Below the pieces are notes generated by a model, which did not search any database, was not told where the DNA came from, and was given only the letters and a program-made list of their open reading frames with translations. From the NCBI GenBank assembly GCA_902522415.1, contig CABYVI010000006.1, forward strand, positions 1 through 57,181: a stretch of 57,181 nt of DNA, given 5' to 3'. The position numbers and the translations under genes were made by a program. This stretch comes from an uncultured SAR116 cluster alpha proteobacterium. GTDB taxonomy: Bacteria > Pseudomonadota > Alphaproteobacteria > Puniceispirillales > GCA-002684695. This document shows positions 47,573 through 56,188 of the stretch, one piece after another; position 1 is the stretch's first letter; each line of letters starts with the position of its first letter.

Positions 47573-49070
47573 TATAGAACAAAATCAATTACTTAGTTTG
47601 AAAACTTTATTAAAAGACGATAAAATTGAAAAAGGCTTAAGGCTAGCAGATCAGTTAATTAAGCAAAAGTATAAAGTTAGAGAAATACATCTCCTTATAA
47701 AAAAAACTTTAATTAAAAAAAAGATTATTGACAAAAATCCAGATTTATCGAAATTAGAAAAATTAATTAACAATAAAAAATTTGTTTGCGCTAAATATTT
47801 ATTTTCCCACAACTCAAAATTTTTTTCCAAATCAGCAAAAGCTCTCTTTTTAGCAGGAACTGCTTTTTCAGAACTAAATGAAATTGATGAAGCAAAAAGA
47901 CTTTATGATATGGCTATTAAACTTGATTCAACCAATATTAAGATTAGAAAAACGGTATCTACTTTTTACCTGTCAATAGGAGATCTACAGAAAGCTATTC
48001 AAGAGTTTAACTTTATAAAAAACCATAACCCACTAGATGGAGAAAACCACAGATTATTATCTAGATCCAAAAAATATTTGAAGTTAGATGATCCACATAT
48101 AAAAGAAATGGAAGTACTAATATCAGATCCTGAATTAAATAAAGAACAAAGAATTAATATAAACTTTGCTCTTGGTAATATATTTGAAAACCTCAAATCC
48201 TATAAAAAAAGTGCAGAATATTACGAATTAGCGAACAATGAACAAGACTCAAGATTAATATATGATTCTAGAAAAGAGGAATATATTTCTGAACTTATAA
48301 TTAAAAATTTTAATTTAAAAAAAATTAGACAGCTTCAACTAAATAGAAAAAATAATAGACAGCTATTTATTTTAGGAATGCCAAGATCAGGTACAACTTT
48401 AGTCGAACAAATTCTTTCATCACATCCCGATGTTTTTGGTGGAGGCGAATTACCGTTTATAGAGAATTATTTGTTGAGTAATAGAGGTTCAATTGGATTA
48501 AGAATGCCTGAAATTCTTATTAATCCTTCCCAAAAAGCTATTGAAGAATTTTATAACTATTATAATGAATCTTTAAATTTATTAGATTATAAAAAAAAAT
48601 ATATTACTGATAAAATGCCTGGAAACTTTAAATGGATAGGTTTAATCAAATCAGCTTTTCCCAATTCAAAAATAATACATGTAACTAGGAACATAAAAGA
48701 TAATTTTTTCTCTATTTATAAAAGTTATTTTGCAAATGATACATGTACATACGCATACAACCCTAAAAATATTGTGAATTATTTCAATATTTACTTAGAA
48801 ACAATGAGAATTTGGGGGAAATTATTTAGTGATGAAATATATGAGTGTAAATATGAAAGTTTAGTAGATGATTATGAATCTGAATCTAAAAATATTCTAA
48901 AATTTTGTAATCTTGATTGGAATAATAATATAAAAAATTATTTTAATAATAAAAGAAAAGTATTAACTGTAAGCTCTGCTCAAATAAGAGAAAAAATTTA
49001 TAATAGATCTATAAACTCATGGGTAAACTATAAGGATAAACTTGAACCATATTTTAGAGATATAAAATAA
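47562..49070 (+). CDS. TPR-repeat sulfotransferase
   Basis: A 502-residue protein with N-terminal helical, TPR-like repeats (about 30-230; for example AKALFLAGTAFSELNEIDEA and YKKSAEYYELA) and a C-terminal Sulfotransfer_3-type domain. The 5'-phosphosulfate loop is LGMPRSGTTLVEQILSSHP near 270, and DKMPGNFKWIGLIKSAFPNS with VTRNIKDNFFSIYKSYF near 370 forms the 3'-phosphate-binding part. It should transfer sulfate from PAPS to an unknown acceptor. I choose the ATG at 47562, overlapping parB by 11 bases; a TTG at 47547 adds five residues. It is not a usual neighbour of parB. PAPS synthesis genes are not in this window. Confidence 0.85.
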   Translation: MENNIEQNQLLSLKTLLKDDKIEKGLRLADQLIKQKYKVREIHLLIKKTLIKKKIIDKNPDLSKLEKLINNKKFVCAKYLFSHNSKFFSKSAKALFLAGTAFSELNEIDEAKRLYDMAIKLDSTNIKIRKTVSTFYLSIGDLQKAIQEFNFIKNHNPLDGENHRLLSRSKKYLKLDDPHIKEMEVLISDPELNKEQRININFALGNIFENLKSYKKSAEYYELANNEQDSRLIYDSRKEEYISELIIKNFNLKKIRQLQLNRKNNRQLFILGMPRSGTTLVEQILSSHPDVFGGGELPFIENYLLSNRGSIGLRMPEILINPSQKAIEEFYNYYNESLNLLDYKKKYITDKMPGNFKWIGLIKSAFPNSKIIHVTRNIKDNFFSIYKSYFANDTCTYAYNPKNIVNYFNIYLETMRIWGKLFSDEIYECKYESLVDDYESESKNILKFCNLDWNNNIKNYFNNKRKVLTVSSAQIREKIYNRSINSWVNYKDKLEPYFRDIK

Positions 49071-49072
49071 TT

Positions 49073-49855
49073 TTACTTTGCAACAATGATTTTTTTTAAA
49101 ATACACTTCATAAAAATAAGTTGAAAAACTTGTTTAGGTAGTAAGCGTATTTCATAATAGCCTCTTTTCAACTCCCTTAATACGTTTGACAAACTTTTAT
49201 AAGAAAAACCCTCTCTATAACCATGTATATCTGAAGTTTTATCATTTTGTTCACAAATTGCAGGAGAAACTTGAATAGGTAACAAATCATTGAAAATTTT
49301 TGAATTATTTGGGTTAAATAAAAAATGATCAACAGGAACATTCACATTTATACTTCTTTTTACCAAAAACTTTGCGCCTTTAGGTGTAATTATATATCCC
49401 CCTCCACCTGAATGTTTTGACATTAAGTAGTGTAATTTAAAAGAATCAAATGTCTTAAATGCTGGACTTAAAAGAACTCTATGCCGAGAATTTCCAAACC
49501 TATCACATTTAATAATATTAGAATCAGCTGGAATCCAACTTATATCTTTTAGTAATTTGAAACCAGTTTTTGAGATATAAGAATCATCTTCCAGTATCAG
49601 AATGGGGTCATTTTCATTTTCAGCAATGTGTTTCCATAATTTATAATGTGATTGAAAACATGCTAAATCACCTCTTGAAATTTTTCCTATAGGACCATAT
49701 TGTACAATATTTTTACTAAGTTCTGATAAATCTTCATTTTCTGCGTCAATCGCACTAAACCTTTCAAATTTAAAATCATTTTTATGCAAATGAAAAGAAA
49801 TTTTTTCTAGCCTATCTTTTCTTCTATCTAAGTTAATTACAAAACACTTAATCAT
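49073..49855 (-). CDS. Glycosyltransferase family 25 (LPS-type)
   Basis: A 260-residue glycosyltransferase. The opening KCFVINLDRRKDRLEKISFHL and the RFSAIDAEN stretch are the family-25 signature, with GEISRGDLACFQSHYKLW-like residues (here GKISRGDLACFQSHYKLW, about 57-74) and the metal-binding acidic cluster LILEDDSYI near 88. Such enzymes add sugars, often galactose, to lipooligosaccharide. It overlaps the end of holA by eight bases and so is expressed with the leuS-lptE-holA operon. It converges on the sulfotransferase with two bases between stops. The acceptor and sugar donor are unknown. Confidence 0.87.
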   Translation of the reverse strand: MIKCFVINLDRRKDRLEKISFHLHKNDFKFERFSAIDAENEDLSELSKNIVQYGPIGKISRGDLACFQSHYKLWKHIAENENDPILILEDDSYISKTGFKLLKDISWIPADSNIIKCDRFGNSRHRVLLSPAFKTFDSFKLHYLMSKHSGGGGYIITPKGAKFLVKRSINVNVPVDHFLFNPNNSKIFNDLLPIQVSPAICEQNDKTSDIHGYREGFSYKSLSNVLRELKRGYYEIRLLPKQVFQLIFMKCILKKIIVAK

Positions 49856-50888
49856 TTTTACTAATTAAGTTTGTGATACCTAACAAAGAATAAGAAAGAA
49901 GAGCATTGTCTACATTAGATAAAAATTTCATTTTATTTTCCAATAGTAACAGCCTATCAATTACCTTATTCAAATTTAAATTTTTGCATAAGTTTATACT
50001 TTGTTCAAATCTTGGTTTTATTTTCCAAAAAATGTAAGGTGTTGACGCTTGAATTGCTTGCTCAATATTTTTTCCTGAATTGTAAACATCACAAGCAGTT
50101 TTAATGTTTACTGACCACCTGATTACAGCTTTTAAGATCTCAATCGAATTTAAACCTGATAAATACAAAACATCAATATTTTTAATTGTACCAATTTTGT
50201 TACCACTGAACACAGAGAATACAAGATTATCTATCTCAATTAAACTTGAATCATTGATATATTTTTCCACATCATCATAAGAAATAAATTTTTTTGGATA
50301 AATAAAAGACAAAATACTCTCTAATTTTTTTATTGAGTTTAAATGATCATCACCAAAATTTAAACTCAATAAGTTTAAAGCATCGTTTGAAATTGTTACA
50401 TTTTCTTTAGATAATATTGATGTTATTTCATCCTTAATTTCTCTACCACTTTTTTGGTAACTAGAAATAACAGCACTATATTTATCTTCGCTAATAAGTT
50501 TAACAAGAGAGGAAGAGGATGGTAAGTTCTGAGCTAAAATAAATATTTTAGTATTTTCAATGGGGAAACTTTTTAGCAAAACCTTTATAGAATGAAAAAT
50601 TTTCGTTGATAATTTGTCACCATAAAGCTTTAATATTATTATCCGGCTCTTTTGGTTAAAAGAAATCGTTAAAGCGTCATCAAGGAGTACTGTTGAATTT
50701 TTTTCTAAATCCTTTTGTTCTAATTTCGAACAATTAAATGGATCATCTAGGTCTATTTTAGATGAGCTAATTAAACTATCAAATCTTGAACATGATAATC
50801 CATAGTCAGTTCCTGTAAAAAGAAAAAGATTTAATGAACCATCATGTTTCAATATAAATCTATCAATATCACTATCTTTTATTTTCAT
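49848..50888 (-). CDS. holA: DNA polymerase III delta subunit
   Basis: Clamp-loader subunit that opens the beta clamp. The 346-residue sequence is diverged, but FLFTGTDYGLSCSRFDSLIS near residue 18, the KIFILAQNLPSSSSLVKLI stretch near 112, the helical region with LSLNFGDDHLNSIKKLESIL near 172, and the C-terminal helical domain (about 220-346) fit HolA. Context is strong: holA lies between lptE and parB in most alphaproteobacteria. It follows lptE by three bases. Confidence 0.9.
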   Translation of the reverse strand: MKIKDSDIDRFILKHDGSLNLFLFTGTDYGLSCSRFDSLISSSKIDLDDPFNCSKLEQKDLEKNSTVLLDDALTISFNQKSRIIILKLYGDKLSTKIFHSIKVLLKSFPIENTKIFILAQNLPSSSSLVKLISEDKYSAVISSYQKSGREIKDEITSILSKENVTISNDALNLLSLNFGDDHLNSIKKLESILSFIYPKKFISYDDVEKYINDSSLIEIDNLVFSVFSGNKIGTIKNIDVLYLSGLNSIEILKAVIRWSVNIKTACDVYNSGKNIEQAIQASTPYIFWKIKPRFEQSINLCKNLNLNKVIDRLLLLENKMKFLSNVDNALLSYSLLGITNLISKND

Positions 50889-50891
50889 AAT

Positions 50892-51359
50892 CTAACTTGA
50901 CTGTGCCCATTCAATTAATCTAACTAAAATATCATTGGCTATAGATACCCCCAATCTTTTTCTAGCATTTCTCTCTGATTGATCACGGGAAAACAAAGAG
51001 TCTATAGGGGCCACGAGAGAATTTCTTGCAAAAGAGCCCTCGTAAACAACATTTGAGGTCTTATTATCTATAATTTTAAAACTAGTAGATATTTCAATTT
51101 TCCTTATAGAGTTGGATAGTAAACTTCTTTCAATATCTTCATTAATATTCAATATAAGTTTAAAGTTTTTTTTAGATATTTCATTGTCATTATAAATAAT
51201 TAAATTATTTTGAATTCTTTTTTTAATAAGGTCTGATATATATGTATTATTTGCCTCTATTTCTATGTTAGAAAGTTTACTATAAACACCACTATTGGTA
51301 TTATTGGTAAAAGAACAACCAATCAGAAAACAACTTATTAAAAGAAGTCTAAATAACAA
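50892..51359 (-). CDS. lptE: LPS assembly lipoprotein LptE
   Basis: Outer-membrane lipoprotein plugging LptD in LPS export. The 155 residues have a signal peptide with lipobox FLIGC (Cys15) and the alpha/beta LptE body ending in [24 protein letters not shown] (here [12 protein letters not shown] near 133). The start is TTG (51359), overlapping leuS by 11 bases. Sequence conservation is low, so the call rests on the lipobox, the C-terminal pattern and the leuS-lptE-holA order. It implies the cell makes lipopolysaccharide, in keeping with the glycosyltransferase nearby. Confidence 0.87.
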   Translation of the reverse strand: MLFRLLLISCFLIGCSFTNNTNSGVYSKLSNIEIEANNTYISDLIKKRIQNNLIIYNDNEISKKNFKLILNINEDIERSLLSNSIRKIEISTSFKIIDNKTSNVVYEGSFARNSLVAPIDSLFSRDQSERNARKRLGVSIANDILVRLIEWAQSS

Positions 51360-53907
51360 TATTTACTATCCTTTCAGGAATAACAATTACTCTTCTTGGT
51401 CTATTATTTTTAAGGTGTTTTTTAATTATTTCCAACGATAAAGCTAAATTTTCAATTTCTTTATTGGAAAGAGATTTATCATATGTGATTTTTGATCTAA
51501 GTTTTCCGTTTATTTGAACGCCAACTGTAACTTGATCGGTATCAAGAAATTTTCTGTTGGCTTTCGGCCATTTAATATTACAAACTAAATCCTTTTGCAA
51601 AAGCATAGACCATATTTCTTCTGCATGATGAGGAGCAAATGGAGAAAGCAATTGGGATAGAATTTTTAAACCAAAAAATCTAATATTCAGGTCGATGTTG
51701 TTTTTTACATTAAGACGTGAAAGACTGTTGGTTAACTCATATAGTTTTGCAATACAAACATTAAAATTAAATTTTTCAATACCTTCGGTAACATCATTTA
51801 TAGTTTGGTGAATTTTTATTAGAGGAATAGTGTTTTTATCAATATTATCTAGATCAACCATTTCTTTTGGCTTTTTAGTCTCTTCTACCATCCTAATCAG
51901 TCTATTCAAAAACTTAAAAGATCCTTCAACACCGGAGATGTTCCATTCCATATCTCTTTCAGGTGGAGAATCAGATACCATGAAAAGTCTAGCCGTATCA
52001 GATCCATATTTTTTCACAATAGATAGGGGGTCAACCACATTTTTTTTAGATTTACTCATTTTCTCAATTCGGCCAGGAAGGACTTCCTGATTATTAGTTT
52101 TGTGGTAAAATTTATTATTTTTTTTAACAACATTATGAGGGAATAACCATTCTCCATCTTTAGATTTATAGGTTTGATGACAAACCATTCCTTGAGTCAT
52201 TAATCCTTTAAAAGGTTCAGAAGAAGATACATAACCACATTTTTTTAGAGCTCTTGTAAAAAACCTTGAATACAGTAAATGCAACACTGCGTGTTCAACT
52301 CCTCCAATGTATTGATCAACTGGCATCCAATAATCAGCGATTGATTTGTTAAAATGTATTCCTTTATTAGGATCGGTAAATCTTATAAAGTACCAAGACG
52401 ACTCAAAAAAGGTATCAAATGTATCAGTTTCTCTCTCAGCAGAAGAGTTGCATTTCGGACATTTAACATGTTTCCATGTAGGGTGTTCATCTAAAGGGTT
52501 ACCAAGACAATTTAAATCAATATCATCTGGTAAAATTATAGGAAGTTGATCATCTGGAACAGGAACTGTTCCACAAGAAGTACAATTAATCATTGGTATG
52601 GGGCAACCCCAATATCTTTGCCTAGAAACACCCCAATCTCTAAGACGCCATGTTATACTTGAGGAGCCTTTATTTAATTCAACTAGTTTTTTTACTGATA
52701 ACTTTTTTGCTTCATCAACAGATAATCTGTTTAAAAAACTTGAATTAATCATTATCCCATCGTCAGTAAAAGCTTCATCGCTAATTTTAAATTTACTGCC
52801 ACCAAATTTTTGAGGTTGAACAACGGGTAAGACCGGTAGGTTATATTTCTTTGCAAAATCTAAATCTCTTTGGTCATGAGCGGGGCATCCAAATATCGCT
52901 CCTGTCCCATACTCCATTAGTACAAAATTAGCAATGTAAACAGGAATTTTAATTTTGTTATCAAAAGGATGAGTCACCAATAATTTGGTTTTAAAACCTT
53001 TCTTTTCAGCTTTTTCAATGTCAGCTTCTGAGGTTGAACTTCTATTACATTCTTCAATAAAAAATTTAACGCTATCATTTTCTTTAGATAGATTTAAGGA
53101 AATAGGATGAGATGGAGCTAATGCAATAAATGATGCTCCAAACAAAGTATCAGGTCTGGTTGTAAAAACCTTAATTTTTTCTGTGCTATCTACTATATCG
53201 AAATTTATTTTGGCACCAAATGATTTGCCTATCCAATTATTTTGCATAAGCTTAACTCTTTCAGGCCATTCAGAAAGATTTTCTATCGTTTGGAGAAGAT
53301 CATCAGCATACTCTGTCATTTTTAAAAACCACTGATTAAGTAGTCTTTTTTCAACAGGTACATTAGACCTCCATCCTTTACCGTCTATTACTTGTTCATT
53401 TGCTAAAACCGTTTTCTCAACAGGGTCCCAATTTACCCAGCTTTCTTTTTTATAAGCCAGTCTATGTTTAAAAAAGTCTAAAAACATTTTTTGCTCAAAT
53501 TTATAATATTCAGGATCACATGTTGAAATCTCTCTGCTCCAATCATATGACAAGCCCATGCTCTTTAACTGACTTCTCATGGTGTTAATATTTTGATTTG
53601 TCCATTCACCTGGATGAGTATTATTTTCTTTTGCAGCATTTTCTGCTGGGAGACCAAAGGAATCCCAGCCCATTGGATGGAGTACATTATAACCAGATGC
53701 CTTCTTATAACGTGCTACAACATCACCTAAGGTATAATTCCTAACGTGACCCATATGGATATTACCACTTGGATAAGGAAACATTTCCAAAACATAATAT
53801 TTGGGTTTTTTTTCGTTTATATTATTTGATGCTAAGAAACAGGCCTTTTCTTCCCACTTTTTTTGCCATTTCTTCTCTAAGTCAATTTTATTTTCTGCAG
53901 GTTTCAT
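51349..53907 (-). CDS. leuS: Leucyl-tRNA synthetase
   Basis: Class I synthetase with editing domain, 852 residues. The HIGH motif is in [17 protein letters not shown] near 47, the CP1 editing domain lies about 220-420 with [17 protein letters not shown] near 246, and [12 protein letters not shown] is near 617. A cysteine pair set CTSCG and CPKCNS marks the zinc domain. The anticodon-binding and C-terminal domains follow. Complete and canonical; it starts ten bases after the DUF3576 stop. Confidence 0.97.
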   Translation of the reverse strand: MKPAENKIDLEKKWQKKWEEKACFLASNNINEKKPKYYVLEMFPYPSGNIHMGHVRNYTLGDVVARYKKASGYNVLHPMGWDSFGLPAENAAKENNTHPGEWTNQNINTMRSQLKSMGLSYDWSREISTCDPEYYKFEQKMFLDFFKHRLAYKKESWVNWDPVEKTVLANEQVIDGKGWRSNVPVEKRLLNQWFLKMTEYADDLLQTIENLSEWPERVKLMQNNWIGKSFGAKINFDIVDSTEKIKVFTTRPDTLFGASFIALAPSHPISLNLSKENDSVKFFIEECNRSSTSEADIEKAEKKGFKTKLLVTHPFDNKIKIPVYIANFVLMEYGTGAIFGCPAHDQRDLDFAKKYNLPVLPVVQPQKFGGSKFKISDEAFTDDGIMINSSFLNRLSVDEAKKLSVKKLVELNKGSSSITWRLRDWGVSRQRYWGCPIPMINCTSCGTVPVPDDQLPIILPDDIDLNCLGNPLDEHPTWKHVKCPKCNSSAERETDTFDTFFESSWYFIRFTDPNKGIHFNKSIADYWMPVDQYIGGVEHAVLHLLYSRFFTRALKKCGYVSSSEPFKGLMTQGMVCHQTYKSKDGEWLFPHNVVKKNNKFYHKTNNQEVLPGRIEKMSKSKKNVVDPLSIVKKYGSDTARLFMVSDSPPERDMEWNISGVEGSFKFLNRLIRMVEETKKPKEMVDLDNIDKNTIPLIKIHQTINDVTEGIEKFNFNVCIAKLYELTNSLSRLNVKNNIDLNIRFFGLKILSQLLSPFAPHHAEEIWSMLLQKDLVCNIKWPKANRKFLDTDQVTVGVQINGKLRSKITYDKSLSNKEIENLALSLEIIKKHLKNNRPRRVIVIPERIVNIVI

Positions 53908-53916
53908 TAATTAAAT

Positions 53917-54423
53917 TTAATTATTATTTCTTAATTCTCTGGCTCTTGACAAGATTAAATCCTCAATTTTTCTTGCTAATCCATCACTATATCCGTCTGA
54001 AACCCATTTTTTATTTTCAAACTTTTCTCTTGTTACACTTACCTTAATAGAAGTTGCTTTTAACTCAGAACTTGAAAAAGAAACAACAATTTTACTCCTA
54101 ATATTATTGTTATTTTCATTTATAAACCAATTGGTTGTTATTACTCCACCAAAAGGATCAATGCTTTGAAAAGACATAAAATCAAGAATATCCAAACTAG
54201 ATTTCCAGAGCAACTCATTTATTGGCAAAGAAGATAAATTATTATTATTTTTGGAGTTTGAAAGACTTTGGTTATTAGCACTAAAAGAACCTGTTTCTGT
54301 AGAAAACTTTAGCGGTCCCCCAAAAATTGATTCTCTTTTTGGCTCAGGAAAAGGTTCTGTTAAATTAATACTTGAACATGAAACTAATGAAAAAACTAAA
54401 AAAATATATAAAAACCTTATCAT
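53917..54423 (-). CDS. DUF3576 lipoprotein
   Basis: A 168-residue lipoprotein with lipobox SLVSC (Cys16). The DUF3576 core is LLWKSSLDILDFMSFQSIDPFGGVITTNWF (in parts: LDILDFMSF near 79, DPFGGVITTNWF near 91), followed by KIVVSFSSSELKATSIKVSVTRE. The family is nearly always found upstream of leuS in alphaproteobacteria, and its role is unknown; the location suggests an envelope function together with LptE. The Asn/Ser-rich spacer after the lipobox is probably disordered. Confidence 0.9.
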   Translation of the reverse strand: MIRFLYIFLVFSLVSCSSINLTEPFPEPKRESIFGGPLKFSTETGSFSANNQSLSNSKNNNNLSSLPINELLWKSSLDILDFMSFQSIDPFGGVITTNWFINENNNNIRSKIVVSFSSSELKATSIKVSVTREKFENKKWVSDGYSDGLARKIEDLILSRARELRNNN

Positions 54424-54490
54424 TACAAACTCTTTATAGGTTAATGATTTAAATTAATTTTTATATTTATAATTAAAGAAAGGCAAACAT

Positions 54491-54521
54491 AAAAAAAGCG
54501 AGGCGTTAAAGCCCCGCTTTT
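54491..54521 (-). terminator. Intrinsic terminator of the porin gene
   Basis: On the minus strand, an 11-base stem AAAAGCGGGGC pairs with GCCTCGCTTTT (one G-U pair) around a six-base loop, followed by a run of T. It begins 20 bases after the porin stop. It is the only GC-rich hairpin with a T-tract that I find in the window. Confidence 0.93.
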
Positions 54522-54540
54522 AATTTCTAATAAGAACTAA

Positions 54541-55326
54541 TTAGAATGTCATTTGTAATTCTGCTGAAGAAACAGAACCCCCTGCTGCTCCAGTATCTTC
54601 CGAACCAATTTCAAATTGCATACCTGGAACAATTGTGTAAGTAGCAGAATATGCTGAAGTATTTGCATCACTACCTTGGAAACCGATTACAAGACCACCA
54701 GCTGTATATGCAGCTGAATATGTTGTAATGTCAACAGCAGCAGCAGCTTCGTTCTGAACACTATTTGCAACTACAACTAGTGAGCCAATAGTAGCTTTAA
54801 CACCCATAGCAGTTTGATCTAAAGATGATGTGTTGTCACTATATACATCACCACCGATTGTCATGGCCATACCGCCCATATCAGTTGTGAAAGAAGCACC
54901 AAACATTGTATCACCAGCATTATTCATAGATGCACCGATACCCATACCTGCAACAGTTGCTCCTAAAGAAATAGCACCAGCATTATCGCTAGCATTTGAA
55001 GCGCCGTCACCAGAAATATCTGCAGATGCAGCATTACCGTTTAGACCTGGTGATTTTTCATTTTGATCAATATCACCAAAAGTAACACTAATTGCATCAG
55101 ACTTAATAGTAAGTTCACCAGCATTGCCCATATTATTGTTTGATAATGACAAAACCATACCGTTATCAAAAGTCTTTGATACACCAATAGCTGTAGAAAC
55201 ATCTACAGAAGTATTTCCATCATCAGCAATTTGAACTTTCGCAGTACCTGAAAGAGTAAAGTCAGTTGCATTAGCACTAACAGCAAGAGCTGTAACACCA
55301 ACAGTTGTTAATAAAATTTTACGCAT
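54541..55326 (-). CDS. Small outer-membrane porin
   Basis: A 261-residue beta-barrel protein. The signal peptide (residues 1-20, ending VSANA) precedes TDFTLSGTAKVQIADDG, a common opening of alphaproteobacterial porins. The rest alternates short amphipathic strands with Gly/Ser/Thr/Asn-rich turns (for example GMGIGASMNNAGDTMFGAS and TYSAAYTAGGLVIGFQGSD), is acidic overall, and ends in an aromatic residue (LQMTF), the C-terminal signature for barrel assembly by BamA. Composition is much less Lys/Ile-rich than neighbouring genes, as expected for an abundant exported protein. It has a strong AAGGGAG ribosome binding site and its own terminator. Confidence 0.85.
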   Translation of the reverse strand: MRKILLTTVGVTALAVSANATDFTLSGTAKVQIADDGNTSVDVSTAIGVSKTFDNGMVLSLSNNNMGNAGELTIKSDAISVTFGDIDQNEKSPGLNGNAASADISGDGASNASDNAGAISLGATVAGMGIGASMNNAGDTMFGASFTTDMGGMAMTIGGDVYSDNTSSLDQTAMGVKATIGSLVVVANSVQNEAAAAVDITTYSAAYTAGGLVIGFQGSDANTSAYSATYTIVPGMQFEIGSEDTGAAGGSVSSAELQMTF

Positions 55327-55331
55327 GAGAA

Positions 55332-55394
55332 TTCTCCCTTAATTAAATTACGCGTTATTTGCAATATTGCATTATTGACATATATATATATATA
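55332..55394 (-). promoter_or_regulatory. Porin 5' region: strong ribosome binding site, palindrome and AT tract
   Basis: Upstream of the porin ATG on the minus strand is AAGGGAG (55341 down to about 55335), the best Shine-Dalgarno in the window. Further upstream is a 12-bp perfect palindrome TGCAATATTGCA (55360-55371), then an alternating AT run (55380-55394). The palindrome sits in the likely 5' leader or promoter and may be a regulator site. Confidence 0.5.
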
Positions 55395-55451
55395 AAATTA
55401 GTATATTAAACAAAAGCTTTCTAAAAAAATTGTCACACTTTTAAATATTAC

Positions 55452-55469
55452 TGTTGCACATTAGCAACA
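55452..55469. repeat. Short inverted repeat upstream of yggS
   Basis: TGTTGC and GCAACA arms of six bases around a six-base loop, 38 bases before the yggS start in the divergent porin/yggS region. It could be an operator or a weak hairpin; chance cannot be excluded. Confidence 0.35.
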
Positions 55470-55506
55470 ACTTAATTTTAACTCTTTTAAATTTCATGAA
55501 AACCAT

Positions 55507-56184
55507 ATGGCTAGTCAAATTAATGATAATTACCAAAAAATTTTAAATAAAATTAAAAATTCATGTTTAAAATCTAATAGAAACCCAAAAACGGTTAATT
55601 TAACTGCAGTTTGTAAACGTCAGCCATTAATTAAAGTAAAAGAAGCAGTTGAGCTAGGTATTAAATGTTTTGGAGAAAATAGAGTTCAAGATGCACAAAA
55701 AAGATGGTCAAGCATCAAAGTAAAAAACATAAATCTTAAGTTTATTGGCCCTCTTCAAACAAACAAATCAGAGAGCGTAATCCAATTATTTGACGAGGTG
55801 CAATCTTTAGACAGAATTAAACTTGCTATGAGTCTTAGCAAAGCTCAGTCAAAAATAAATAAAAAAATAAATTTCGTTTTACAGGTTAATACTGGAAATG
55901 AGAAACAAAAATCAGGGATTATGGCAAATGAGGTAGAAGATTTTATGCATGCATGTAAAACTAATTATGGATTAGATATAAAGGGTCTAATGTGCATACC
56001 GCCAATAAACGAAAACCCCGCACTTCATTTTGCATTTATGTATAAAATTTTCAAAAAAAATAAATTAGATATCCTATCTATGGGAATGAGTAATGATTTT
56101 GAAACAGCAATAGAGTTTGGTTCAACAGATATAAGAATAGGATCAGAGCTGTTCGGGCAACGTTTAGAAAAAGAAAAATTCTGA
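55507..56184 (+). CDS. Pyridoxal phosphate homeostasis protein (YggS/PLPBP family)
   Basis: Single-domain alanine-racemase-fold PLP-binding protein that buffers free PLP and affects amino-acid metabolism; it has no established catalytic activity. The 225 residues contain LTAVCKRQPLIKVKEAVELG with the PLP lysine near residue 36, CFGENRVQDAQKRW near 54, FIGPLQTNKSESV near 79, LQVNTGNEKQKSGI near 120, and LSMGMSNDFETAIEFGSTDIRIGSELFG near 188, all hallmark motifs. It is divergent from the porin and converges on ribA with four bases between. Confidence 0.94.
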   Translation: MASQINDNYQKILNKIKNSCLKSNRNPKTVNLTAVCKRQPLIKVKEAVELGIKCFGENRVQDAQKRWSSIKVKNINLKFIGPLQTNKSESVIQLFDEVQSLDRIKLAMSLSKAQSKINKKINFVLQVNTGNEKQKSGIMANEVEDFMHACKTNYGLDIKGLMCIPPINENPALHFAFMYKIFKKNKLDILSMGMSNDFETAIEFGSTDIRIGSELFGQRLEKEKF

Positions 56185-56188
56185 AGTT

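Noticed and set aside
55375..55407. TTGACA as a -35 for yggS
   Set aside because: The -35 is perfect, but the nearest -10-like TATATT is 21 bases away and other matches are too close; spacing does not fit.
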